Shown here in pieces: positions 17,463 to 25,223 of a DNA stretch of 45,938 nucleotides. This DNA is from Candidatus Aminicenantota bacterium (GTDB lineage: Bacteria; Acidobacteriota; Aminicenantia; Aminicenantales; Aminicenantaceae): NCBI GenBank assembly GCA_011772495.1, contig WVZL01000009.1, positions 2,639-48,576 on the forward strand, written 5' to 3'. Under the pieces are notes generated by a model. The model was not told the origin of the DNA, searched no databases, and was given only the letters and a program-made list of their open reading frames with translations. Made by a program: the position numbers and the translations under genes. Position 1 is the first letter of the stretch, and each line of letters starts with the position of its first letter.

Positions 17463-17888
17463 ATGACCAAACTTAATCAACGTCATCTGGATCAAGCCGA
17501 GAAACGGGAAACCACGGCTATATTCAAAGGAATCAGTGTCGTAGGAGACGTGAAAGGCTCTCACAACCTTTATCTGAATGGCGAATTCGAAGGGAAGATG
17601 GACCTTACAGCTTTACTGCTGGTCGGAAAGACTGGAAAGCTCAAGGGTCAGGTTAAGGCAGAATGCGTGATTATCGAAGGCGAGGCCGAGGGGAAAGTCA
17701 TGGCTAAAGAGAAGGTGGAGTTACGTGACACAGGCAAGTATAAAGGGGAAATCGTTGCGCCCTCAGTCATGATTTCTGACAAGGCCTTCTTTGATGGCAA
17801 TGTGAAGATGACCAAAGAAGCTGTTGAGAAGCCAGAAATGTCCTTGATAGAGAAATCTGCAGGTGTTACAGAGGAAGGAGTCGATTAA
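17463..17888 (+). CDS. Bactofilin (polymer-forming cytoskeletal protein)
   Basis: A 141-residue bactofilin. The core (about 20-115) is a run of short beta rungs with regular Gly and hydrophobic spacing (GISVVGDVKG, LYLNGEFEGKM, VGKTGKLKGQV, IIEGEAEGKV), forming the right-handed beta helix that polymerises without nucleotide. Flanking tails are short and disordered, as in the family. Bactofilins sit under the membrane and position cell-wall enzymes, stalks or polar machinery; target unknown here. AGGAGGGG lies before the ATG. Two promoters upstream imply layered control. It is a single gene with no close downstream partner. Confidence 0.9.
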   Translation: MTKLNQRHLDQAEKRETTAIFKGISVVGDVKGSHNLYLNGEFEGKMDLTALLLVGKTGKLKGQVKAECVIIEGEAEGKVMAKEKVELRDTGKYKGEIVAPSVMISDKAFFDGNVKMTKEAVEKPEMSLIEKSAGVTEEGVD

Positions 17889-18201
17889 ACCGAGTAAAAG
17901 TGAATTAATCTCCGACGAGTCTAGGTGGAACTTTCATTTGGTTAATTTCCAGAGGGGAAGTTCACTCTTTCCGAGCGCAGGTTCATGACCTCAGCGAAGT
18001 CATCCTAGATTTTGATTGATTAAGAATAAATATTACCTCCATTTTAAAGCCGAAATAAATTCTACATTTTTCTCTTTGCTTTCATAAAGGTAAAAACCTT
18101 AAATTCCGAGTGTAAAGGTTTTTATCAAATCATTAACTTTTTCCCATTTGTAATGCCATCTAACTTATATTACTTCAATGATTTACCTTTTAGGCAGGTC
18201 C
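17889..18201. other. Intergenic region with inverted repeats upstream of a sigma-54 site
   Basis: No gene seen. GGTAAAAACCTT (18089-18100) and AAGGTTTTTATC (18115-18126) form a 12-bp stem with one mismatch, centred near 18107. This is about 120 bp upstream of the start expected from the sigma-54 site at 18202, a usual distance for an enhancer site; it could also be a terminator. A looser repeat (GTGGAACTT / AAGTTCAC) lies near 17925-17975. Confidence 0.4.
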
Positions 18202-18217
18202 TGGCACGGATTATGCA
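18202..18217 (+). promoter_or_regulatory. Sigma-54 (RpoN) promoter candidate
   Basis: TGGCACGGATTATGCA: GG at 18203-18204 and GC at 18215-18216 with exactly 10 bp between, and TGGCACG matching the -24 consensus fully. Start expected near 18228, about 70 nt before the transglutaminase-like gene. Confidence 0.6.
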
Positions 18218-18298
18218 AACATTACTCCCTAGCCAAAAGTGGTATATCGGAAATGCTTCTGGTGTTGTTGTTATCTTTGATCGATCAGGGAGGTCATG

Positions 18299-18952
18299 AT
18301 GAAAAAAACTTTTTATCAAAAGCCAAATCTCTTGTCTTTGCTATTTTTGGTGGCTCTGCTCCTGATATCTTCGCAGTGCGGCAGGCCATCTCCTTTCCTA
18401 GAGGAAACGGCTCATTTAGATTTCAGCCATCCTGTTTTCTCAGAAGCTCTGTCAGAAGTCGTTACTGATGATATGTCCCTGGAGCAGAAGCTGGAGAGGC
18501 TTTTTTACTTCACCAGAGATACTATTGAATTCATACCTGATGCCAGCCTTACCGCCTCTGAAGCCTTAGAAAAAAGAAAAGCGATCTGTTACACCAAAGC
18601 CATGGTCTATGTGGCCTTCTGCCGCCGGTTAGGAGTTCCAGCCCAACTGGCCCTCATAAGATTCTTAGCTAAAGGTGATTCAGACTCGAAACCCGTTTAT
18701 CATGGAATTGCCAAGATCTTTTTCAAAGGGAAATGGATTTACATTGATACTGTTTCCAACAGACAGTCCTGGGGCCTTTGGAAGTTTGAGGACGCTGATA
18801 CATTTGAAACGCCGAGGTTTTCTCTGGAAAGAGATGTGATCGTAAACTCAAAATACATTTCTGATGTATCTCTTGAGGATTTTGAAACCAATGATGTGCC
18901 AGAACCCTGGCTGGAATCACTACAGGAGCATAAAGAAACAGGAAAGTGGTGA
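18299..18952 (+). CDS. Exported transglutaminase-like protein
   Basis: A 217-residue protein with a hydrophobic leader (about 10-27) ending in a Cys. The sequence SSQC is not a good lipobox, so lipidation is uncertain. The transglutaminase-like core has a plausible triad: Cys97 in RKAICYTKAMVYVAFCRRLG, His135 in VYHGIAK, and Asp150 in WIYIDTV. Such periplasmic papain-fold proteins act as peptidases or peptide cross-linkers, often on cell-wall peptides. Two adjacent ATGs exist (18296 and 18299); GGGAGG at 18288-18293 is better spaced for the second. The gene stands behind a sigma-54-type promoter, so it is probably induced under a specific condition. Biochemical substrate unknown. Confidence 0.8.
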   Translation: MKKTFYQKPNLLSLLFLVALLLISSQCGRPSPFLEETAHLDFSHPVFSEALSEVVTDDMSLEQKLERLFYFTRDTIEFIPDASLTASEALEKRKAICYTKAMVYVAFCRRLGVPAQLALIRFLAKGDSDSKPVYHGIAKIFFKGKWIYIDTVSNRQSWGLWKFEDADTFETPRFSLERDVIVNSKYISDVSLEDFETNDVPEPWLESLQEHKETGKW

Positions 18953-19094
18953 ATGATGGCGAGGAGAAATATAAGCGATAATTGATTTGTTAAGATAATT
19001 TTCGGAAAAAAATAAAGAAATAGCCTTTTTAATTCCCCTGGCAATTGCATCTAAAAGCGTTAGCGAATTATCGAACTAGGACAGAGGTTCTTGT
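18953..19094. other. Intergenic
   Basis: No gene or structured element recognised between the transglutaminase-like gene and the promoter at 19095. Confidence 0.4.
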
Positions 19095-19124
19095 TTGACA
19101 GCGCTTTTTTTCTTGTGTTATAAG
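19095..19124 (+). promoter_or_regulatory. Sigma-70 promoter (T5-spacer family)
   Basis: TTGACA 19095-19100, 18-bp spacer with a T-tract and TTGTGT, TATAAG 19119-19124. Leader of about 85 nt to ATG 19217. Confidence 0.65.
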
Positions 19125-19216
19125 GTTGAAAGCAGTATCAAGGAAGAATTAGATTATCAGGAAAAACAGATTGAAGTTAAAAGAATGAAATCCTAATTCC
19201 GAAAAGGAGAGGTTAA

Positions 19217-19474
19217 ATGATCTGGTGGATTTTAGTTTTGGCGCTGATAACATTTTTTTCCTATCTAGCTGATGTGGATGCCCTTCGCTTTGTGCAAGAA
19301 GTAAGGGTTCCGTACTTGAATGCTTCCCTTTTAAGCGTTTGGCTTCTTTTTTGCATGATTGGAGCCCTGGCAAGATTGTTGCATAAGGTCAAAGAGGGAG
19401 AAAAGGAAACCCTGGCTCAGAAGATAATGGAACTCGAAAGGAAAGTGAAAGACCTCGAAGAAGAAGAAAAATAA
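19217..19474 (+). CDS. Small membrane protein with C-terminal coiled coil
   Basis: An 85-residue protein. Two hydrophobic segments (about 2-18 and 35-54) flank a short loop, and residues 56-85 are a highly charged heptad-like helix (EKETLAQKIMELERKVKDLEEEEK region). No family recognised. AAAAGGAGAGG precedes the ATG and a near-consensus promoter lies upstream, so it is probably well expressed. It may be a small membrane scaffold or regulator of an unknown partner. Confidence 0.7.
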   Translation: MIWWILVLALITFFSYLADVDALRFVQEVRVPYLNASLLSVWLLFCMIGALARLLHKVKEGEKETLAQKIMELERKVKDLEEEEK

Positions 19475-19643
19475 TTAAACCATAAAGGCTCTTCGGGGTC
19501 CTCCTCTTAATGTAAGCTTTTCTTTATTCAAGCCTCTTCCCAAAACCATTAATCTTGTTTTAGATGAAGAGAAAGGCAAGCATTTTTATCTTGGTCCTTT
19601 AGATTATTGGGGTGATTTTATGAAATACTCCTTAAAGTTAACT

Positions 19644-20123
19644 TCAGGCATTAAGACGCCAGAGGGAAAAATTGAGGAAAGCAGCAAAACTCACCCATAA
19701 GATGTAGGGAAGAAGCAGGTATCCGGCTGGTTTTGAAACCTTGAAGAATTTTATAATAGTCACTAGAATCGCCAACCAAAGAATGACGATCTCTATGAAA
19801 GCCCATAATGGAGATTTGAGTCCGAAGAATAGGATTGACCAGAAGGTATTCAAGATGAGCTGAGCAGTGAAAAAAAGGAGAGCGATTTTTACCTCTCTGT
19901 CCTTATGTTTTTTCTGCCAAACCAGGAAGAGAGATATCCCCATCAGCAGGAACAGGGTAATCCAGACAGGTGAGAAGATAAAGTTGGGGGGAGTGAAGGC
20001 TGGTTTGGTAAGAGTCTTGTACCATGTCCGGATTGCAGGAGTCGTGAATAGGGAGCCGATGAATCCTGCCAGCTGACAAATTATGATACTCCCTGCCAGT
20101 TTAAGAATATCTTTGAAGATCAT
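19644..20123 (-). CDS. tspO: TspO/MBR family membrane protein
   Basis: A 159-residue TspO/peripheral benzodiazepine receptor homologue with five hydrophobic segments. Family marks visible are WYKTLTKPAFTPPNFIFSPVW (34-54, the loop and start of helix 2), NTFWSILFFGLKSPLWAFIEI (92-112), and PYILWVSFAAFLNFSLWRLN at the C-terminus. TspO proteins bind and degrade tetrapyrroles and take part in stress responses in the membrane. AAAGGAG precedes the ATG. It is transcribed away from the 5'-nucleotidase gene, with back-to-back promoters in the 169-bp gap. No porphyrin genes are nearby. Confidence 0.92.
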   Translation of the reverse strand: MIFKDILKLAGSIIICQLAGFIGSLFTTPAIRTWYKTLTKPAFTPPNFIFSPVWITLFLLMGISLFLVWQKKHKDREVKIALLFFTAQLILNTFWSILFFGLKSPLWAFIEIVILWLAILVTIIKFFKVSKPAGYLLLPYILWVSFAAFLNFSLWRLNA

Positions 20124-20177
20124 TTTGATTCTCCTTTAAATAAGATTGGCGAGAATTCAGCTAGAGAATGTGAGACT

Positions 20178-20206
20178 ACAATAAACAAACACCTGCTGAA
20201 TGGCAA
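20178..20206 (-). promoter_or_regulatory. tspO promoter (minus strand)
   Basis: On the minus strand, TTGCCA (20201-20206), 17-bp spacer, TATTGT (20178-20183). Start expected near 20171. Confidence 0.45.
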
Positions 20207-20231
20207 TAGTATTTTCCATCCCCTAATATTT

Positions 20232-20260
20232 TTGACATCGGGTTTTTCCTGTGTTATAAG
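20232..20260 (+). promoter_or_regulatory. Sigma-70 promoter for 5'-nucleotidase (T5-spacer family)
   Basis: TTGACA 20232-20237, 17-bp spacer containing TTTTTCCTGTG, TATAAG 20255-20260. Start near 20267; AAAGGAG at 20281-20287 precedes the ATG. Confidence 0.7.
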
Positions 20261-20292
20261 ACTTTTTCGATAACTTCCTTCAAAGGAGAAAA

Positions 20293-21858
20293 ATGCAAAC
20301 CACCAGAAGAAATGCAAAGGTCGGGATCAAGGCTTTCCGAGCGGCTCTGGTTCTTGGATTGGCCTTCAGTCTTGTTGGCCCGCTATTTTCTAAAACGATC
20401 ACTATTATCCATTCCAACGATATTCATGGAATTTATAAGCCTTATAAGATTAAAGTCGAAGAAAGAGAGAGACTGATCGGCGGAATGGAGGCGGTCAGTC
20501 ATTACTTAAACATGATTAGAGCTGAGGAGAATAATGTCTTCTTGATCGATCTAGGCGATATTTTGACTGGAACGCTGGCTGCGGATATTGAGTATAAAGG
20601 CTTGCCTGGTGGAGCCATGATAGAGTTTTTAAACAGGCTCGATTACGATGTTTGGTGCTACGGGAATCATGAATTTGATAAGGGGCAGCCCCTTGTATTG
20701 AAGCTTGTTAAATCAGCCAAGTTTCCGACAGTCATGTCCAATATTGTCTATGAAAAAAGCGGCCAGCTTTTCTCTCCGAATCCCTATCACATCTTTGATC
20801 TGGCAGGATTGAAAATAGGAGTCATAGCTGTGATGGAGGAGAATTTCTTGCAGGAAGTCTATAAAGATAAAGTCAGAGGGCTGAAGGTATTGCCGATCGT
20901 TCCTGTTTTGAATTCTTATGTCACCCAGTTAGACGAGAAGACAGATTTGATCGTGGTGCTCAATCACGCCCCTTTTGACCAGGGAGTAAGGATAGCCAGG
21001 AATGTCAAAGGAATTGACATCGTATTGGTATCGGCTGAGGATGGAAGATTCAAGGACGTGGATGGAGTTCTGGTCAAGTCTACTTTTGGCCATCAGAGAA
21101 CTCTAGGCTATCTGAAGGTGAATGTTGAAGAGGATAAAATTATCGACTATGAAGAGAAATTGATTTGGCTCTGGGCAGATAAAGACATGAAACCATCGCC
21201 TCAGATCACATCTCTGGTCAAGGAAGTTGAGGCCTCAATCAAATCTGAATATGCTAGAGTCGTTGGCGAAGCCAAGTTCGATCAAACGCATAAAGGTTAT
21301 CCCCAAAAAAACGAGACAGGTGAGAGTCCTCTAGGGAATTGGATAACAGATGTGATGAGGTGGAAAACAGGAGCTCAAATCGGGCTGCACAACAGTGGAG
21401 GGATTAGAGCTGAAATTTTTAAAGGACCGATAACTAGAGCCAATGTATTCGATGTGTCTCCTTTTCGTAACACCTTGGTGGTATTTAAGCTTACTGGCCA
21501 ACAGATTAAAGATATCTTGGAACTGGATGTGGAACGAGGCCAGGATAGGTTCCAGGTTTCTGGGTTTAGATACAGACATTACCGCAAGAACGCCAGGCCT
21601 CCTGGAGAGAGAGTCAATTATGTAGAAGTCGATGGAGAGATTGTAGTGAACAAGGGAAAAGTTCTATATCCGAAGAAAGTCTACACAACTGTCAGCAATG
21701 ATTATCTGGTGGGGCAGGCAGAAGGTAAGTATTTTAGCTTCCCCGTGACTTGCCAAGAAAATACTGGTCTGATTCTTGAGCAGGTGATGGTAGAATGGCT
21801 TCTTGAACATAAAGTCCTGGATTACAAGGTCGAAGGGAGAATCGTAGAACTTAAATAG
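20293..21858 (+). CDS. UshA-like 5'-nucleotidase family, divergent metal site
   Basis: A 521-residue exported protein with a signal peptide (about 1-33), a metallophosphatase domain (about 35-280) and a 5'-nucleotidase C-terminal domain (about 320-510). Metal ligands seen are Asp43 and His45 (HSNDIHG), Asp89 (DLGD), Asn125 (YGNHEFD) and His225 (LNHAP). The usual later GGHSH/Q loop, which supplies the last ligands, is missing; that place reads VSAEDGR (246-252). The C-terminal NSGGIRAEI and the FRNTLVVFKLTGQQI segment are family-typical for nucleoside binding. It should act in the periplasm on nucleotides or related phosphoesters, but the altered site suggests weaker or different activity. It is convergent with the SH3-barrel gene (9 bp apart). 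Confidence 0.85.
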   Translation: MQTTRRNAKVGIKAFRAALVLGLAFSLVGPLFSKTITIIHSNDIHGIYKPYKIKVEERERLIGGMEAVSHYLNMIRAEENNVFLIDLGDILTGTLAADIEYKGLPGGAMIEFLNRLDYDVWCYGNHEFDKGQPLVLKLVKSAKFPTVMSNIVYEKSGQLFSPNPYHIFDLAGLKIGVIAVMEENFLQEVYKDKVRGLKVLPIVPVLNSYVTQLDEKTDLIVVLNHAPFDQGVRIARNVKGIDIVLVSAEDGRFKDVDGVLVKSTFGHQRTLGYLKVNVEEDKIIDYEEKLIWLWADKDMKPSPQITSLVKEVEASIKSEYARVVGEAKFDQTHKGYPQKNETGESPLGNWITDVMRWKTGAQIGLHNSGGIRAEIFKGPITRANVFDVSPFRNTLVVFKLTGQQIKDILELDVERGQDRFQVSGFRYRHYRKNARPPGERVNYVEVDGEIVVNKGKVLYPKKVYTTVSNDYLVGQAEGKYFSFPVTCQENTGLILEQVMVEWLLEHKVLDYKVEGRIVELK

Positions 21859-21867
21859 CCCTTTTAG

Positions 21868-23055
21868 TCAGAATCTAAACCTGAATCCTGCTTTTACTGA
21901 AAAACCAGAAAGGTCAATTTCTGCTTTACGAATATTCCTGTAATTAGGATTATCTGGTTCTTCCTCAAAGAAGTATACACGAGGGTAAGACTCCGCGTTA
22001 TCGGAGTACTCGTAATACCACATTGTGTATTCTCCACCCCATTCAAAGGGACCAAGTATGCCGGTCCCTGCCCTTTTAAAATCTCCGGATAAATCTTTTA
22101 ACTTGGCATACCGGCCGCAGCCCTCGATCACGAAGGCTATCTTAGGAGAGAAGGCAAATTCAAACCCCAGGCTGCCTTGGAAACCTAAGGTTCCTTTGTT
22201 CGTCTTCCATGTATCTGTAAATTCACCAAAGATATCAGAAACTTCCCTCTCCCAAGACATTTGTCCGATGTAATACCCAGCCCCTGCACTCAAGATGAGG
22301 TTTACCCCAGAGCCAAGAGGGGGAGTGAAATAGACTCCCAGGGTAATAGGAATAGCACTTATTCTTGGAGTAGCGGAAATCTCTTCAGTGCCGAAAAACG
22401 TGGATACTTTGACATTGCTTTCTTTTGAGACTTGCATGTAGCCCGCCCCCAGGGCTATTCCCAGCTCAGGGATAGGGTAGACGATGATCTCTCCAGAAAA
22501 ATCGTACCCCCAATGAAGGAGTTGGTATTCTCCTTCTGCTCCACCCTCTACTCCAAACCATGCTTCTTCAAAATAATCATTCCAGCCTTGGAAGCTTGCG
22601 TTCAGGTCGCCGACAGAGAGATAGCCCATGCCACCGGATAGCTTCAAGCCAAAACTGACTCCAGGTCCGGGAGGCGTTCCAATAGTCGGCAGACGTGAGG
22701 GTTCCTCGGTCTCGACCAACGGGGATACTGGACTCATCCTAGCCGGCACTTCCTCGATCATTTCCTCCTCTACGATCTCCACTGCGATGGAATGAATGTA
22801 CCCAGTGACAATATATCCCTTCTCATCAGGAGGGAGGCTCACTCTAAACCAGCCGTCGACCTGCTCTTCTGACTCCAGAATAGTTCCTAAGGGAACAGTT
22901 CCGATGACCATACTCCCCATATCAGGCTTTAGCCGAACAATTGCATTATCGACGACAATCTTCACATTCAACTTCTCAGCTTGACTCACCTCTGGTAAAA
23001 GAAGGAGTATGATCAAACAGGTGAAAAAGACAAATCCTTTTTTTGTTTTTCTCAT
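21868..23055 (-). CDS. SH3b-domain outer-membrane barrel protein
   Basis: A 395-residue protein. A signal peptide (about 1-26) is followed by a bacterial SH3 domain (about 29-92: AIVRLKPDMGSMVIGTVPLG, WFRVSLPP, GYIVTGYI), a Glu/Pro-rich linker (95-130), then a transmembrane beta-barrel-like region (about 133-395) ending KAGFRFRF with terminal Phe. SH3b domains often bind peptidoglycan peptides, so it may tie the outer membrane to the wall, as a structural or sensing porin-like protein. GAGAAGG precedes the ATG. No enzymatic domain. Confidence 0.85.
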   Translation of the reverse strand: MRKTKKGFVFFTCLIILLLLPEVSQAEKLNVKIVVDNAIVRLKPDMGSMVIGTVPLGTILESEEQVDGWFRVSLPPDEKGYIVTGYIHSIAVEIVEEEMIEEVPARMSPVSPLVETEEPSRLPTIGTPPGPGVSFGLKLSGGMGYLSVGDLNASFQGWNDYFEEAWFGVEGGAEGEYQLLHWGYDFSGEIIVYPIPELGIALGAGYMQVSKESNVKVSTFFGTEEISATPRISAIPITLGVYFTPPLGSGVNLILSAGAGYYIGQMSWEREVSDIFGEFTDTWKTNKGTLGFQGSLGFEFAFSPKIAFVIEGCGRYAKLKDLSGDFKRAGTGILGPFEWGGEYTMWYYEYSDNAESYPRVYFFEEEPDNPNYRNIRKAEIDLSGFSVKAGFRFRF

Positions 23056-23078
23056 TGCCTTCTCTTTCCTCGTTATTT

Positions 23079-23107
23079 TGTCGCTTCTTTTATAACTTAA
23101 AATCTAG
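23079..23107 (-). promoter_or_regulatory. Possible promoter for SH3-barrel gene
   Basis: On the minus strand, TTGTAA, a 17-bp spacer and TATAAA lie about 25-55 bp upstream of the start. Moderate match; coordinates are approximate. Confidence 0.35.
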
Positions 23108-23210
23108 ATTTTTACAATAAAGCTCAAATCACAAAATCAGGTTCATTTTGCCACTCTTTTCGCAAGAAATGGAACAGACCTTGATAACTTTTATAATTTT
23201 AATTTTTCTG

Positions 23211-23216
23211 TATAAT
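23211..23216 (+). promoter_or_regulatory. Consensus -10 box for the cyclase gene
   Basis: TATAAT with no good -35 at proper spacing (AT-rich upstream). Start would be near 23223, 43 nt before ATG 23266. Confidence 0.35.
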
Positions 23217-23265
23217 AAAAAATCAGCCTTCTCAAGGAAGACCAAAAGCAAAAATGGAGGATTAT

Positions 23266-24075
23266 ATGAGAGAGAAAAAGCGTAACTTCTCCAAATATTT
23301 GGCTCTGTTGATATTTTTAGGTGGTGTCCTGGCGGCATTCCTGTATGCTCAAGATATCAAGGCAAAACTTCTGGACATGACCTATCCTTATGGTGAAAAC
23401 ACCATCTACTGGCCAACAGCCAAGCCTTTTAAGCTGGACAAACTGAACTGGGGCATGACTGAGGCAGGATTCTGGTATGCTTCCAACGAGTTCAGCGCCT
23501 CAGAACACGGAGGCACTCATGTTGATGCTCCTGTTCATTTCGCTCAAAACGGAAGGACTATTGACCAGGTTCCCCTTGAGGGATGGATCGGTTCTGCAGC
23601 CAAGATTGATGTCACTGCCGAGTGCGAGAAGGACAGGGATTATCTCCTTTCGGTCGAAGATATTAAGAACTGGGAGAAAAAATACGGAAAGATTCCTGAC
23701 GGTGCGTGGGTCATCATGTACACGGGTATTGATACCCAGCATTACCCGGATAAGAAAAAAGTCCTGGGGACGGATAAGAAAGGCGAAGAAGCCCTTCCCG
23801 AACTCAGTTTCCCTGGATTTTCGCCTGAGGCAGTTGAATTTCTGGTAAAAAAGAGGGACATTACTGGGATAGCCATCGACACCCCGAGCATAGATTACGG
23901 GAAATCAAAAGACTTTAGGGTGCATCAGATTCTCTGTGCCGCTGATAAATTGGCTCTGGAAAACATCGCCAATTTAGACAAACTTCCTTCTTCTGGAGCC
24001 ACGCTCTATGTCATCCCGATGCCGATCAAAGATGGAACTGGAGCGCCGGCTCGAGTGTTCACCTTTCTCCGTTGA
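23266..24075 (+). CDS. Exported cyclase/kynurenine formamidase-like hydrolase
   Basis: A 269-residue member of the cyclase family (metal-dependent amidohydrolases that include bacterial kynurenine formamidase). The metal motif HGGTHVDAPVHF (His81, His85, Asp87 and the following His) is intact, and a later SIDYG...FRVHQ segment is usual. A signal anchor (about 8-26) implies export to the periplasm, unlike the cytoplasmic kynurenine formamidase. I chose ATG 23266 because GGAGG sits 5 nt before it and the alternative at 23254 overlaps that site. No tryptophan-pathway genes adjoin, so substrate is open. Confidence 0.88.
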   Translation: MREKKRNFSKYLALLIFLGGVLAAFLYAQDIKAKLLDMTYPYGENTIYWPTAKPFKLDKLNWGMTEAGFWYASNEFSASEHGGTHVDAPVHFAQNGRTIDQVPLEGWIGSAAKIDVTAECEKDRDYLLSVEDIKNWEKKYGKIPDGAWVIMYTGIDTQHYPDKKKVLGTDKKGEEALPELSFPGFSPEAVEFLVKKRDITGIAIDTPSIDYGKSKDFRVHQILCAADKLALENIANLDKLPSSGATLYVIPMPIKDGTGAPARVFTFLR

Positions 24076-24247
24076 TTCTATAAGATCAAAAGCTTAAGGC
24101 ATGCCCTCAAGATTAAGGAGAAAGTTTATTTAAATTTACTCAGGCAAAGATTAGGTATAAAAAAAGATGATTGAATCCTTTTTCTAGCATGAACGTCTGT
24201 AAGAGTGTGCTAACATTATCTTATACTTCTAAAAGGAGGAGATTATA

Positions 24248-25135
24248 ATGGAAAAACGTCCTTTTTATATCGTGGACGTGTTTGCTGAGGAAAAATTTGC
24301 CGGGAACCAATTGGCGGTCTTCAGGAACCCGGAGGGACTTTCTGATTCTGGGATGCAGCGGATCGCCAAGGAAATGAACTACTCAGAGACCACTTTTATC
24401 TTATCCGAGGAAGAGAAAGATAGGGGATATGATGTCCGCATTTTTACACCAGAAAAAGAACTTCCCTTTGCTGGTCATCCTACTTTGGGAACCGCTTACG
24501 TGATCCAGCAGGAAATCATCAGGAAACCTGTCGAGATGGTCAACTTGAACCTCAAGATTGGACAGATTCCGGTGACTTTCAATTATAGCCAAGGTCAACC
24601 TGATATCTTATGGATGAAACAGAAACACCCGGTCTTCGGTCAGATTCTAGACAAGAAAGCTGTCTCTTCTGCTCTTGGCATTGAGGAGAGAGACATGGAT
24701 GAGAGGTTTCCTGTAGAAGAGGTCTCTACAGGTGTTTTCTCCATCATAGCTCCTTTGAAGACTTTGGAGGCCGTGAAGCGGACAGACATAAAAAAAGATG
24801 CCTACTTCGCTTTGATTGAGAGCACAGAAGCCAAAGCCATACTTATTTTTTGCCCTGAAACCTACAAGAGAGAGAATGATTTGAATGTCCGGTTTTTTGC
24901 CGAGGCCTTGGGCGTGATAGAGGATCCAGCTACAGGAAGTGCCAACGGCTGCCTGGCTGGGTATTTAGTGAAGAACCGCTATTTTGGGCAAGACCGGATC
25001 GACCTGCGGGCAGAACAGGGTTATGAAATCGGAAGACCCTCACTGCTGTACTTAAAAGCAGGGGATAAAGAAGGAAAAATCGAGGTTTTGGTAGGGGGAA
25101 AGGTATTTATGGTTGCCAGAGGGGAATTTATTTAG
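24248..25135 (+). CDS. PhzF-family isomerase/epimerase-like protein
   Basis: A 295-residue PhzF/DapF-fold protein. YSETTFIL contains Glu47, the position of the catalytic acid in PhzF; PFAGHPTLG (75-83) and EDPATGSANGCLAGYL (about 222-237) are the two classical signatures. Most members outside phenazine clusters have unknown substrates, and no phenazine genes are present, so a generic isomerase is the best call. AAAGGAGGAG precedes the ATG. A decayed copy of its 3' end lies at 26940-27014 beside the second PilX-like gene. Confidence 0.9.
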   Translation: MEKRPFYIVDVFAEEKFAGNQLAVFRNPEGLSDSGMQRIAKEMNYSETTFILSEEEKDRGYDVRIFTPEKELPFAGHPTLGTAYVIQQEIIRKPVEMVNLNLKIGQIPVTFNYSQGQPDILWMKQKHPVFGQILDKKAVSSALGIEERDMDERFPVEEVSTGVFSIIAPLKTLEAVKRTDIKKDAYFALIESTEAKAILIFCPETYKRENDLNVRFFAEALGVIEDPATGSANGCLAGYLVKNRYFGQDRIDLRAEQGYEIGRPSLLYLKAGDKEGKIEVLVGGKVFMVARGEFI

Positions 25136-25223
25136 GGAGTTGGTGTCCTTTCCCCCTTTGTTTCTTTTCCGACCAGCTTCCCTTCATTACGCCTTCTAAC
25201 CTTTTTTCTGATTGTATTCCTAA

